Assembly: GCA_014773175.1 (NCBI GenBank)
Contig: VXCM01000503.1
Location: forward strand, 532,625 to 596,624
Source of the DNA: Lucifuga dentata
Lineage: Eukaryota; Chordata; Actinopteri; Ophidiiformes; Bythitidae
Direction: 5' to 3'
DNA length: 64,000 nt
Shown here: positions 1 through 13,788 of the stretch, piece by piece
Position numbering within the stretch: position 1 is the first letter of the stretch
How the letters are laid out: every line of letters begins with the position of its first letter
The notes under the pieces: model-generated
What the model was told of the DNA's origin: nothing
Database searches by the model: none
Seen by the model: only the letters and a program-made list of their open reading frames with translations
Translations under genes and position numbers: made by a program

Positions 1-325
1 AAAGGAGAAAGCCATTCTTCCCAACAAATGATGTACAGACTCAGTCGTCTGTTTGGGATTTTCACCCGGCCTCACATTACCATGGTGAGCGAGGACTCCT
101 CTCCTGCTTTCAGTCCTTCCCCTGATGACCTGTCCTCTACCCCTTCCTCCCTCAGCTCTTCTTGCAGCAAGTCAGCCTTTGATGAGATCCAGATAGACCA
201 AACTCCACAAGTCCCACCCTGCATCAGGACACCTCAAGCACAAGAAAACACACAACAACCAGTACACCCTGATACTCAGCCAACTCTGCCTGCTAGGAGG
301 GAGCTCCAATCTCTTCATGACACCA
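1..325 (+). CDS. arap1: arap1 coding exon (first in window): Ser/Pro-rich linker
   Basis: The frame is open from base 1, so the ATG at 28 is not needed as a start and the exon probably begins upstream. It encodes a low-complexity Ser/Pro/Gln-rich linker with runs such as SSLSSSCS and ending near LPARRELQSLHDT. Human ARAP1 has a comparable Pro-rich linker between SAM and PH1. The donor GTGAGT is at 326-331 and the exon ends in phase 1. No domain is recognisable. Confidence 0.8.
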
Positions 326-3300
326 GTGAGTAGTATATGCAATTTGAATTTACTATTCAATCTGCATACAAGCTTCATTGAACTTTTCTTATTTTCTATT
401 TTAAGAACACTTTAGTTTTTCTACATATGGAAAAGGAAGGAAAACAGCTAAATAGGACCAAGCTAAATAGGATCAAGCTAAACAGGATCAAGCTAAACAG
501 GATCAAGCGATCGTTTAAAAGGACACAGAATATTGTGACACCTTGTCACAAAATATGGTCGTATAGTACACACTACAATATGTTGATCAACTTGTTGCTC
601 TGTTTAGGTAGGGTAAAAAAGGACATGGGGAGAGGAGAAAACATGTAGGAAAGTTAATGGTGGCACTTCCTACTCAAGCGGTGAGGTTTTCCACATGTTC
701 AGATGGGAAAGCCTTAAAGCTATTTCTGTGTCTTCACAGGTTTTGTTTTCATGATAGAGTTAAAAAGCTTGCCACTTCACTGTGGAGCTTTGTGTTGGAG
801 TGCTGTCCTCAGTGCAGACTCACAGCAGTCAAACCGGAAAGAATCCGAAAAAAATGCATTCATACCACTGACACTTATGAATAGTGTTATGAAACATTTA
901 TATCATTTCAGTAATTCTTTTAGCATTTTGTTGCGTTAGGCTCTTTCTTGTTTGTTTCCTTTACCGGCAGTCTTTGTTGTTTTCACATATCGTAATAAGT
1001 GGAAGAACAGGATTTTACTGAGCCAGCTTGAAATATGTTCATCAAGTATTTGTTTCCTTTGAAACACTACACCCAAGGGATTTTGTGTCCCTGTCTCGTG
1101 TCATGAACATGGTAACAGAATTAAGAAATTAACAGAGCACTGGGGTGATGTGGTGGATTAGTGCTGTAGGATGGGTACCTTGTGGCCCCAGCACCCCCTG
1201 TTTAATTCTAGCAAATATTGCATGTCACTCCCTCTCCCCATATCTGTCTATCTCTACTGTTGGCGGTCTGCGAAATGTATAACCTAACAAAATATCAAAA
1301 TACTTACTCTATTGTCATGTTGGCATGAAATCCAAAATTGTGGCCCATATTAAAAAAAGAACTGAGAAGCAGAATTGGATTTTAAGTTTTTTTTATTTTG
1401 CTAATCAAACAGGTCATTCTACCCATTCCTTGATCAGTAAGTCTGCTTCAATTACATCAATAACTAAATTAATCATTGACAAGACACAAACCATTACATT
1501 GCATCATGTCACAGGTTCTCAGAATAGCTGGGTTCCAAAAATTTATCCAGGACAGTTTGGTAAAAGATGCTTTTCAGCTGGAAACAAAACCACATTTTCC
1601 CTTATCAGTGGTACTGATGTTGTACGTGCTGCCATAGACCGCTGCACTCACTCAGCTGTTCGCCACTGTAATGGTGGACTGGGCTCCTGTGCTTAGTGAG
1701 CAATGGAAAAGCTGAGTTAGATGAGATGGGTCTAACTGTAGACTTAGTGTGTATAATGTCTCTCTGTGCATGATTGTGCTACTGTCAAAAAATTACACTT
1801 TTTTTTTTTTAAAGTTTATTTATATAAGTGTGTGTGTGCGTGTGCACGCGCGTGTCAGAAAATTACACTTTCAAAGTGATATTGTTTTTCATACCTGACA
1901 CTTTATTTCCTATTTTGACACTTAACCTGTAGGACTGGTTCCTGAGTGTCCTGCCACTCTGACACACTGTCAAGTGCAACATCAGTCATAGCTGTTGTCC
2001 CTGGAATGTTTTGTCTCTGTGTTTATACTGTACATGCAATCAATACAGATATCACTCCAATTCTAGTTTTTATGATAACAGGTGCTGACCCCAAATTAGG
2101 TAACAGGAGTATGTGGCTTAAGTAATGCTGCTCTTTTTGTTTTACTGTCCCTCTGCTTGTCTGGTCTACTTCTACTAGTGACATTTCCTTAAATGACTTC
2201 AGAGAACAAACCTCTTCACTTCATCTGTGGTTTGTATGTGACCTGAGTAAAATTAGCCTCATAGATGCTTGATGGATTACTGGTAGATGCTTGCCGTTTG
2301 TAGATATGTTTAAATAAAAGAATAAGTAATAAACAGTTAACCTCCCAAATTGAAAATTTTCACATTCACCGATATCCAGTAACCAAGTTAATATGACTCT
2401 GTGCTCACATATAGAGTTGGTACACTGAGCAGCCATGTAGTGTTAGCATCATTCCAAGCCCCCTATGTAAAACTCAATACTTCTGGTATAGTTGTGTTGA
2501 ATTATGAGTGTTTGAGTACTACCAGTGAAGAAATTGGTACCGGTATCTTATTTCAGTCTGATTATTGGACATGAGAATCTATTAAAAACCCTTTTCTGTT
2601 CAATTCTAAGGACACTGGTGTTTACAATAAAAAGCTGAATATTTTTCTTCTAACTTCATATGTGTTTTCTTTCTTTAAACAATGTTGATGTTTTAGGGTG
2701 TTTCAACCATAACTCTCTATTAACTACATATGAGCAATCCTATCTGTTCAAAAGTCCTATCATTGCCCTCTCTTTTTCTCTTAGGGTCAGTTTCACTCGA
2801 TGAGAATTCTGATGATTACGAGGATTCAGACTTGTTTTATCCCAGTGTTCGAGTGAACACATCAGACAGGGTAAGACTGTGTAAAATTAATGAGTGCCTC
2901 TTTTTCTGCTCCCCGTGTTCCTGCTTTCTGCATAATGTGAACGACTGTCTCGTCCAATAGGATATGTCCCTAAACATACCCAACCAGGCAAAGGGGCGAT
3001 ACAGTTCTTTGTGTAGTGATGATGAGCTGTTGGATGATGATGAGTAAGTCACAAATAAACACACAAACCCAGAAAAACACATCAAGACAAGCTGTAAAAT
3101 ACTGACAAACCAATTAGCGACTGCTGAGGTGGACATGGCCTTTGTAACCAGACCACCGCCTCATGGTGAAGCTGTTGTTTTGAGAGCTAACCATTAGATA
3201 TTTTTGTTCGCCTGCTAGAACATTACTCTCAAGCCGCTTTGAATACATGAAACACAAAATTTTTCTTAAAGTAATCATTCAAGGCAATATACTTTGTTCA

Positions 3301-6300
3301 TTTTAATATAGATCATTTAATAAATTATGTCATATGGCTCATAACAGAATTTTTTATCATCGTCAGTGACGGTGACCGTTTAAATCAAATCTGAATAATC
3401 CATTTGCATGACATCTGATTGACACTTTGAAATGTGTTTTTACTTGTGTATACTGTGTATCTAATGCAATATTTCAGCAACTTTGTGGGTGAGTTTTCAG
3501 TCGGGGAGCTCTTGTTTCATATGATTAAAACAATCACCGCCTCCAGTTCCTGTAGATATGAAAAATACAACTGAAGCAGAAAGTCACGTCCTCCACAACC
3601 TTTCAGCTATGGTCAGTCCTCTGTGGTGACACTACCATTATGCTGATGGGTTTCCTGACTGAATAAGTGCCATCAGTGGGTCATAGCAACTTGAAATGTA
3701 CCTTATATTAAAATAGCAGGCAGACACATTTTTAGAGAAATCATGAAAACAATAAGGTAAAGTTTGGTTTTTGTTTTCTTGATTATTTTCCATGCACACG
3801 TGTCCTTATTTCTGTGCATCTCAGTCAAGACCCATGGCAGGACTATAGTCTCAGCAACACGCAAGTCAGTGTCTCCTTGCCGCCATCAAGGGTTAACAGA
3901 ATGGCTCCAGACTCCAAAGAAGATGACACTCACTCTGCTGTTATCAAGATGGGCTGGCTGGACAAAAATCCACCACAAGGGTATGCACAAGCTGCCATTA
4001 ACTAGTATACTGACATTTTCTAAATGTGTGGCATCAGCATGATCTCAGTCTTTGATTACATTTGACACATGGCATAAAGTCCACTGACTGTACGCCATTA
4101 ATATATTTACAAATTATTTTTCCTGTCCAGACTGTTGTGAGGGATTATTTACGTGTTTCTGAAGTCTTTTTTTTTTTTTTTTNTTTTTTTTTTTTTTTAC
4201 CGATCTACTATAACTAAGATATTTCATGTCTTTCATTTCCTGTTTCAATTCTGTATTTCATATGATAACTTTTAAAGAGGAACTTGGCACCAAATACACT
4301 TTTTTGAGTTATTAAGTTACATGTGAAGCCACTTAACAGTGCTATCAATTTATTCTGGTGCCAATCTGAAATGTTCATTTTAAAGGCCAAACTTTCCCTT
4401 TTTCTACTGAAAATCATGGCGTAGCTCAAAAAAGAGGTGGGCATGTAGTCCATGCCACAACAGTACATGTCTGTATCACTGTCATTTAGATTTAGGCCAC
4501 ACCTCTCTATCAATGCATATGAAAATACACATTGTCATGGAGGGGCATAGTGGCCCAATTTTTTTTTTTTTTTTTTTTTTTCAGGGTTTCAAGGAATTTT
4601 TTTGAAATACAGAAAAGAGAGGATTATTAAAAAAAATACATGAAGACAAAAAAATAAAAATACAGACATTTAGCAACAATTCTTTTCAGTAAGCAGGTAA
4701 AACGGCCTTGATGGCAGACTTTAAGGAAACACTAAATTAAACAAAAAGATCTTAAGGTTAATTATAAAATTAATTAATGTTGATGCCAGTCTCATTTCCA
4801 TCAGCAAGTTGTCCTGTTCCTTGAGTGCATAGACACTAAAGCTCTATCACCTCATTTATTATAGGCTCTGTGACTTTTAATGAGATGGTTATTTGTGACC
4901 TGAGTTTTCTTGTTTTTTTTGTTTGTTTTTTTTAAAGGTATTATAGGCATTAAATTACATTGCAACTAATAAAATTGCTGAGAATAAAAAAAAAACCCCA
5001 AAAAATAAAATTACTGTGCTCTGGTTTTCAAATCACATGGATAGGATCATGTAATTAATCTGTGACACGTTAGCATGATACAAAATACCAAACTTTAACA
5101 ATGCGAAATAGCTGCACCCCACTTCCTCTTGTACTGTAGACATGCATCAATGTATGTAACTGAATGGACAGAAAGTCTTCAGTTTGACAGTAGCAAACAA
5201 TGTGAAATTTGTGTCTAAGTACATATTTGACTGTGTGCGTATATATGTCTGTGCGTGTGTGTTTGTGTGCGTGCCTGCGTGTGCACATGCACTGTCACAG
5301 GGCGCTGTATTACCAGAGACGATGGGTAAAGCTAGATGTTGACTACCTAAGATACTTTGACAATGATAAGGTAATAACACACACAAACTCCATCACGTCA
5401 TCAAATCAGTCCCACATACTGATGCATGTAATGTGTATAAACTTGCTCATACACTCAGGTACACACACACACACACACACACACAGACGCACTCATGCAC
5501 AATAGTTGGCATACATGCATACATATGGATCTGGAACTGAGTAGTTATTGCTGTTTTTTTGTATATGTGTGTTATAGGAGATGTATTCAAAGCGGTTCAT
5601 CACAACAGCTTTCATCACAAAGGTGGCCCCTGCTGGGGAGCTGAAGTTTGAGGTTGTCACATCTAACCGCACATTTATCTTCAAGGCTGAGAGTGAAGGT
5701 CTGGCTTTTCTGTGTGTGCATCTATGTATATATGTATATATTACTGCTCATCTGTGTGTGTTTATATGCATACAATATAATATGTAATCTGTGTCTGGTA
5801 GTTCATAATATAGTGCATATATAATCATAAATGTTATGTTATGTCCAGCTGAGAGAAACGACTGGGTGGCTGTGCTGCTGGACTGCATCAAGGGACGCCA
5901 CCAGTGCAGACTGTCTATGCAGAGTACTACCCCAGACTATCAGGGTTACCTAGAGCTCAGAGGTTTACGCTCTAAACTCTACACTGTTGTGGCTTCAGAT
6001 AAAGTCTTCCTGTACAAAAACATGGAGGTAGGGGCACTGTGTGTGTACACGCAGAAACTTCAGATTCACACATTTCAGATAAAGCTGCTAAAGCTGTTTG
6101 ATATATTTTGCTATGTAAATGTTACACAATGACTGTTTTTAAGAATTAGCATATTTTCTTTTTTTTTAATGGTTAACATAACAGCAATATCAAATGACAT
6201 TTTACATGTTCTGTTCAAAAGTGTATTGGACACAGTTACTCAGAGTAATGTAATGTGCCTGCCTGAGTGTTTATTAGTGATTTTTTTTTTAATGTGCCTC

Positions 6301-6651
6301 TGCTGTGGATCCACACTTTGAATATCTCTGAGGTATTGGCTGTTTTTTCTCCAGGACCACCATATAGGAGTTGGTATCACAGCCATTGAGATGAATGTAG
6401 GAAATATTAAAGACACTGACCGTCGTAGCTTTGATCTCACAACACCCTACTGTGTATTCAGGTATGGAAATGATACACATATGATGTCATGCATATATAT
6501 ATACATATATAAAATTGTCTCATTCATCATGGGGTGGTATGAAGATGTGGTATGAAGATGTTTACAAGAATATGAATCATTTAATTGTTTCATTGAGAAC
6601 TCCACTATGTATTAGTCTCAGCTGGACATCCCTGGAGAATATGAAAAGACC

Positions 6652-6702
<51 letters not shown>

Positions 6703-9700
6703 GCTCTTTTGGCTGACACTGTAAAGCCTGCAGTGAAAGAAGGCAGCTTGACAGCATGGGAAAATCAGAAAAGGCTTGTGTATTTGTATAAGAGAACTGT
6801 GTTTGTGTGTGTTTCTGTATGTATGTGTGAGAAATTCTGTGTGTCTTCATTTGTGTGTGTGCGTTTACATTTATATATGTCTGTCTATGCATGTTTTTCT
6901 TTGAATAATGCTGCAGCTTTGCGGTCAGTTGAGAAGTATGCATACGTGAGACAGAGTGAAACAACCTTCATGTTGTGTGGCAGATGAGAAGAGGAAAGAT
7001 TTAGACACAAGTGTCTGTGTCAGGCAGCAAATATGTCCATGTGTGCACATGACGTTTGATTGTGTGAGTGTGCGTGTGTGGCCTATATATGTGGTTTCCA
7101 GTACTGGATGTATATTTTTAGCAAAAACAGAGAAGAGTAATAGTCAGTTGTTGCATGCTCATGAGCATTTACACACAAATTCACACACACACACACACAC
7201 ACACAGAGCATGCAGAGGCTTACTCATTTCTGTAACTGGGCAGTGACAGTCATGTCAGCATTCGCTCTTAGCCGTGTGTGTGTTTCTGTCCGCAGTTTCA
7301 TTGCAGAGTCAGAGCAGGTGAAAGAGCATTGGATGGAAGCCATGCGCAATGCCATAGGTGAGGCTCTGTCCAATACAGAGGTGGCAGAGCGCATCTGGGC
7401 GGAGCCTACCAATAGTTCATGCGCCGACTGCGGGGCCACTAACCCGGAATGGGCAGCCATAAACTTGTGTGTGGTGGTCTGCAAGCAATGTGCAGGTTTG
7501 TATGTAGTTTTATTTTTGTGTGTTTGTGGTGTGCGTGTGTGTGCGTTTGTACATTTGTGAGTCTGAATGTCTCGTGTTTAACTGATTTTTGACAATGTCG
7601 TGGTTTTATCTCCCAGCATTCGTATCCCAGTTGTCATATCAATGCTCAGCAGGGCATGTTTTACTGTTTGTTCTGATTTGGCTTTTACTGGTTGAGGTCA
7701 GTACAAAGTTGCACACAGCTCATCATCATATCTGTGTCCTTTCAGGATTTTGTATTTTTAAATTGACCTTCTTCCTGGATACTCAGTTCGCTGTTTCACT
7801 GATGTTTCTCACAGCAGTCATGATGGTTCTATAGAGAAAAAGACAGTGCTTTTGCAATTGTAAAAGAGCCAAAGGATAGACCCTAAGTTTTGATTTCTTT
7901 CTTTCTTCATTCTTGTTTCTAAGAGCTTCATGCAGTCTATTTTTGGAAAGCAGAAGGAGAAAGCTCTGGCATGTTTGGGTGCTAGGACAGCAGGGATTTG
8001 TGTTGGCCTTAGGTAGTGAACTTAAGTTTCTGGGTGTAGAGAAAACATATTAATGATTTATTATGTAGTGTTAAGCCGAATACTGGGATGAACCGAGTAT
8101 ATGGTACGGATAATGAACTTTTTATGAGCACAAGTACCATCCGAATAAAATGTGTCAATAGCCGTACTCGTGATGAAGGAAAATCCTCATTGAGTAGCTA
8201 TTGGTCATAAAACATTATGCAGTGATGAAAGCTGTCATCAGAATGTGCTCAGAGTTATGTAGGAGGTATATTGTCAGTCAGCCTGGTGCTAGAATTCCTT
8301 TTTCTGATTACAGTGGTGATGATCAGCTAGTTGTGGAATTTCACACTAGTGTTACATTGTCAGGATGTATATTGTTTTCCTCACAAGTGTGTGTTTGTGT
8401 ATTTTAGGAGAGCACAGAGGACTGGGTCCCAACATCTCTAAGATTCGTAGCCTGAAGATGGACAAGAAAGTCTGGACAGAAGAGCTTATACAGGTACACA
8501 CACGAGACCTGTCTTGTTTTTTTGTTTGTTTGTTTTTTTAAACCATGCAGCAACATAAAGATGAACTGCTATTTGTTTTATTTTACTCTCATTTATATTG
8601 TCACTGCTAAACACACAGGTAGGCCATCGCAGTGTTACAATGCTACCTCTTTTTTATGTAGAGATATTTCTCCTATCTGCAGGTATTCTTATTGCTAGGC
8701 AACGAGCGGGTCAACAGTTTCTGGGCCGCAAATGTTCCCCCAAGTGAGGCTTTGACACCGTCGAGCTGTAGTGATGAGAGACGCTGCTTCATCACCAACA
8801 AATACCGCCAGGGCAAATACAGGAAGTACCACCCACTTTATGGAAACCAGGAAGAACTCAACAATGTAAGGAGAAGCTGCTTTTATTCCTTTGCTGTGCA
8901 ATGCTACCAGTGGTTATGGATTAAAACATACACATTATATTCTGTAGTTTAAAGAAATTTGTTTGAAATTTTGCTGTTTTGAACATATACATGGCATTTG
9001 GCAGTGTGAGCAAGTTTAATAAACACTCTCATGCACAGGAGGCATTTAGAAGGAGTAAATGGCAAATTTTGCTAGCCATCAATTTTGCCGCTCTAGCATT
9101 GACCATCTCCATTGCTGTACACTTTATGTCGGCATTAGGATTTTTTCCAGCAGCAGTGCACGTGTGTCACAGGTCCTCATCACTTTCACACACAGTGAAT
9201 GTACATATGCACTATAAAGCACACCTACGTGCTCAGACCGCTCAGGCCACTAAGATCCAAAGCTTAAAGTGACTACAGATATCTTTGGCATTTAGTCTTA
9301 TCAGTGTTGATCCACCTGTTCGATGGATGAATAGATTTAGACAGATGGATGTACAGTGAGTACAGCATAAAAGTGTGTCCCCTGATGGAAACAAACACCT
9401 TTTTTGTGGCAGATACAGCACTTGAGATGAACAGTTTTGCTTGATTAATTAGCTATTTTTTTTTAAATATTATTTTTAATTTTGAACTTACAACAACAAA
9501 AAAACAAAAAAAAAAAAAACCNAAAAAAAAAAAAAACCAAACAGCACATCCACAAAAAATATCAGTGACAATTTTGTGTAAAAATATATATACAAGGTCA
9601 ACAGAAATCTCATATTAAATAGTAAAAAGAAAGAAATATATATGTACAGAGCAAATTTTAATATAATTGAAGTCAGTCCTCAGTCTTTAGAAAGTCCAAA

Positions 9701-10711
9701 ACAGGATCCCATGTCCTGTCAAATGTGTTAGATTTGTCTTCGTTTTGAAATTGCAGTTTTTCCAGATGCTGCGTGTTTGCTATTTCTCCCAGCCATCTTT
9801 CATATATGGGCACAGTGTCCATTTTCCACATTGTCAAAATGAGTTTTTTTCATTTACCACACCAAGCAAAATAGCCTGGCTTTCATATCCATCAGCCACA
9901 GGCAGAGCACTTGTTCCACCCAAGAGGGCTGCAAGGATTAGGTTCCCAGTTTTTCTTAAATGCTTTAGAGAAGCATAGAAAATAGCCTGTCCCTTCCTAT
10001 ATGTATACAGTTTATTGCATGACCAGAGAAGATGGGTCAAAGTTCCATTCGCACATCTGCATCTATTATAAAGGGGTGACATCTCAGAAAAAAATCTATG
10101 CAACTTTGTTCTGGAGTTGTACAGGCTGTGCAGTGTTTTTTAATTAGCTAGCTTTAGTTAGCTTTCAGTTATTGATATGTTCTCCTTGTCTGTCTCATTG
10201 AAACTGTTATATTTTTCACTTTCCCTAAGAAAAATGCATTCAGAGGACTGATTTGAACTTTTTATGCCACTGCATTTGCATTATTAGGCAGCTTCATAGT
10301 TTACGTAGGCTATGACTGGATTTTCCCTCTATGTTGTCATATAAACCCAGAGCTAATTTAATGCATAAAGAACAATGTGTTAATCCCACTGGTCTCAATA
10401 ACTGGCATTTAAAGCAAAAAGAGAAAGAAACGTCTGTGGGCTTCTGTGAATTTACTGGCCAGTCTCTTGAATGAGAAGGATCTTATTCAGGTGGCAAAGG
10501 AGAATCAGCAGTGACCTTAGTGGAAACACAGTCAGCAGGTCTCTCATGATGGACAACCAGCCCATCTGCCTGGCTGTGATCTCAGGGGGAGCCCAAAACT
10601 TATAAACCTGCTCATGATCAGCAATAGGTCTGTAATTTCTAAAAGTCAAATATAGAACTGTTGGGAACATTTTTGGGAATGCCTAGTTTCATTATGTCCT
10701 TGTGGTGCTCC

Positions 10712-10742
<31 letters not shown>

Positions 10743-10888
10743 CAGTGTGCTTTGTTTGTGGTAAGTGGGTTAAGCTGCNCTCTGTGTGTGTGTGTGTGTG
10801 TGTGTGTGTCAGTGTGCTTTGTTTGTGGTAAGTGGGTTAAGCTGCTAATGACTGACCCAGCTGAGCCTGAAACACAGACATTCACCAA

Positions 10889-10931
<43 letters not shown>

Positions 10932-12368
10932 GAATGATTGACTCAACATTTAGCATCTGACTGTGAGTTCTGTTTTTCCTCCTGCAAGCTGTGTGTGTGT
11001 GTGTGTGCATGCATGTGTGCATGCGTGTGTGTTAGTCACCGTTTCTGAGATGTACACAAGGAAATGCGGGAAGTTTATTTTTAATTATGTCCCCACACAC
11101 ACTTTGTTTGGGTGCTGGCCTTCCTTCTTCATACAGTATGCAGGAATGTGTTAAGTCAGGATTTTGCACTGCTTGGGTTTAAAGTCACAACAATGGGAAC
11201 CTCTGGCGTAGCAAACTATGGATTATGATGCAGGTCAGGTGACTTCTGCAAAATATGGTTACATTGTTGTCAGTAGAAACTTTCCATCAGTTAATCAGTG
11301 TTCCTGTGCAGTAGTGTCTCAACTTTGCTCTTTGTGTATGACTTCCTTCATTTCAAACAGATACTTATTTTGCTGCTTTTCCTGTTTTACTGTGTTCACA
11401 GTAAAACAGGATACAGTAATTGGAGTTCTTCTTACCTGCTTTGCTCACAGGTATAAGGTGTGTCTTAAGACATACTTGGCTCTGCTATGTGGTGCAGTGC
11501 AGGACTACAGCTATTCATTATGTCAAAGGCAAAAGATTATGAGTGATAGTAAAAGTGAGAAAGTGACAGTGACAATTTGATGCATCAGGGAAGGTTTCTA
11601 TGAACACCTATGATCCACCTTCACGTTTGTTTATCTAGTCCTGCCTTTTTTTTCCCCTCCTCCTTCTCTGTCTCCCCCTTTTGAATGTGACATCATTACT
11701 CAGTGCTTTGGCTGGAATGCTGTAACTCCTCCTCTCTTCCTCTCCTCCTCCTTTCCTCCTCCTCTGCCTCATTGTTTGGCTGGGACTGCTAAAGAAAGTT
11801 GATCTCTTCACTCCTGGCTCTTTTTCTTACTAGCTTTTAACTGGCAGACTAAAGGGAGCGAAGGGAAAAACTGACAGGTAAGTTTGTGTGTTGGCGAACT
11901 GTAGAGCAACAAAAGGAGGTTATGTGCTTGAATCTGTGTGTTGAAGTCAGTTGTATGTATGTGTGAAGGTGTGTTGGCACTAGTGTAGGTTAGTGCTCAT
12001 GCAGGAATCTGTGTCAGCGAACTTTGGATCTCAGACAGAATGTCATCTCAGTGCAGTTAAACAGAGTGCTATTTTTGAATGTTTTGAATTTGTGTGTGTG
12101 TGAGTGTGTGTGAGTTGTCACTGAGGGGCTCGTTTTGTCTTTTAGACCATTACTGATATTTCTTCATAAGCTTGTATTCATTAAAGGGAAGTGGGTTGTT
12201 GTATATGTGTCTGTCATTCTCTGGAGTGGGTTTAGATATGTTAACATGCATATTGATGTGCATGTGGGCATGTTGGTGCGACTGTTACATTTTTGTTCCG
12301 TGTGTGTGTGCCCATGTGTTCTCTGTGTTCAGAACAGATGATAGGCTCACCTCTTGTCAATGGAAAGC

Positions 12369-12416
<48 letters not shown>

Positions 12417-13743
12417 CCAGCTCTTCTCTCTCACTACCCCTTCTCTCTTTGTTCCCCTCTTTTTGCCTTTCACTCTCTTCCTCTGTAGCAGGTTAGCTAT
12501 TGATACATTTCATAGTCTTTCACTCACCAAGTGTTGCTTCAAATTCTTACCCACACATTATGCAATACATAATTATTTCAAGAATTAAGTGTTCATGTTA
12601 TTGCAAACAACATGAACACTTCAAAACATCTTTGTGCATGCATAAAGGTAAAAAGATCATATGGAAAATCAACCTGATTTCTTTTTTGCTTTATAATTTT
12701 TTTTTTTTATTTGAAATTACAATTTCTTCCTTCTTCCTTTTTATTCCTTCAGTGCCTGTTCATTTTGTGAACCTATTTTTAGCCTGATGATGGGTGTGAT
12801 CAACTATTTTGAATTCCACCACCACAAATACAGAGCCAACTTTTGGTCTTATAGTACTCAGTCTTACATTGACTGCATGCTGGTGACAATTGGCATGTAA
12901 TTGGTGGTTATTATGGTACGCTGACATCACTGAGAGGCAGCAGTAAAACTCTTTATAGGCTTGTTTTTGTGCTTTTATAGGCTTGGAATGTGGTTTCCAT
13001 ACAAGAAAAGCTCTATTGCACTGTTTAATATATGTTCTCCTCCCTGATTCTCAATCTATCTCTCTCGCTTCTCTCTCTTTTCTTCCCTTTCCAATGTAAG
13101 TCTTGTTGTTTTCTCATTCACAGTGTAGGATTTCTGGATTTTGGGCTATAAAGTCCATTCCTTTCTATAGAGAGATGGGAATTACTTTCTTTTCTGCATG
13201 CCTGCCTTTCTGATTTGTGTGTGTCTCTTTTGTCTTCCCTCATGGCATATTCATTTATCTGTCTCCCCTCTTCTCCCATTCCTTCATCTGTCTCTCCCTC
13301 CTTCTCCCTTTTCCTGGTGAGGTAATGATTGAACTCATGTGGGTAACTGGTAACTGGGTAACTGGTCTTTCTCATCTGGATTTAATACTGTATATGCATA
13401 TATGCTGTGGTTTGGCCGTGTGTTAGGTAGAATGTGTTGTAAAATGGATACAGACACTGAGCCTATTTATGTGTACGCATATGTAGGGGGTCAGAGTGTA
13501 TTTTGTTTGCAGCCCACTAATCAGCCTCTTAATTATTATGCTTTACTGGAAGACTTTCATCTTTCTTTTTCCTTATTTTCTTTCTTCTGCTTCTGTCATT
13601 TCTTTCTTTTCCTCCCATTCTGTCCCATATACTGCAGAGTCCAGATGGAGGTCTGTGATTTTAGACACACCCAGATAAAATCTCTTTCTTTCTCTCCATC
13701 GCTCTCTCTGGGGAAATTGTTAAGAATCTTGAATTCCCTTCTC

Positions 13744-13788
<45 letters not shown>

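Larger units (their letters stand above)
326..2784 (+). other. arap1 intron: minisatellite, degenerate SINE, otherwise unremarkable
   Basis: Intron of about 2.5 kb between the first visible exon and the acidic-linker exon. It contains a 15 bp tandem repeat (448-507) and a probable tRNA-derived SINE remnant (about 1131-1310). A short purine/pyrimidine alternating stretch lies near 1829-1855. The rest looks like AT-rich unique DNA. No ORF here has gene-like features. Confidence 0.7.

Noticed and set aside
1325..1696. 123-residue + strand ORF in the first visible intron
   Set aside because: No family resemblance, no splice support in frame with arap1, composition typical of non-coding DNA.
9150..9175. 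miR-139-like core cagtgcacgtgt (PDE2A hosts mir-139 in mammals)
   Set aside because: It lies in arap1, the seed bases differ, and no complementary arm follows. No miR-139 hairpin was seen in the pde2a intron part of the window either; it may lie beyond 64 kb.
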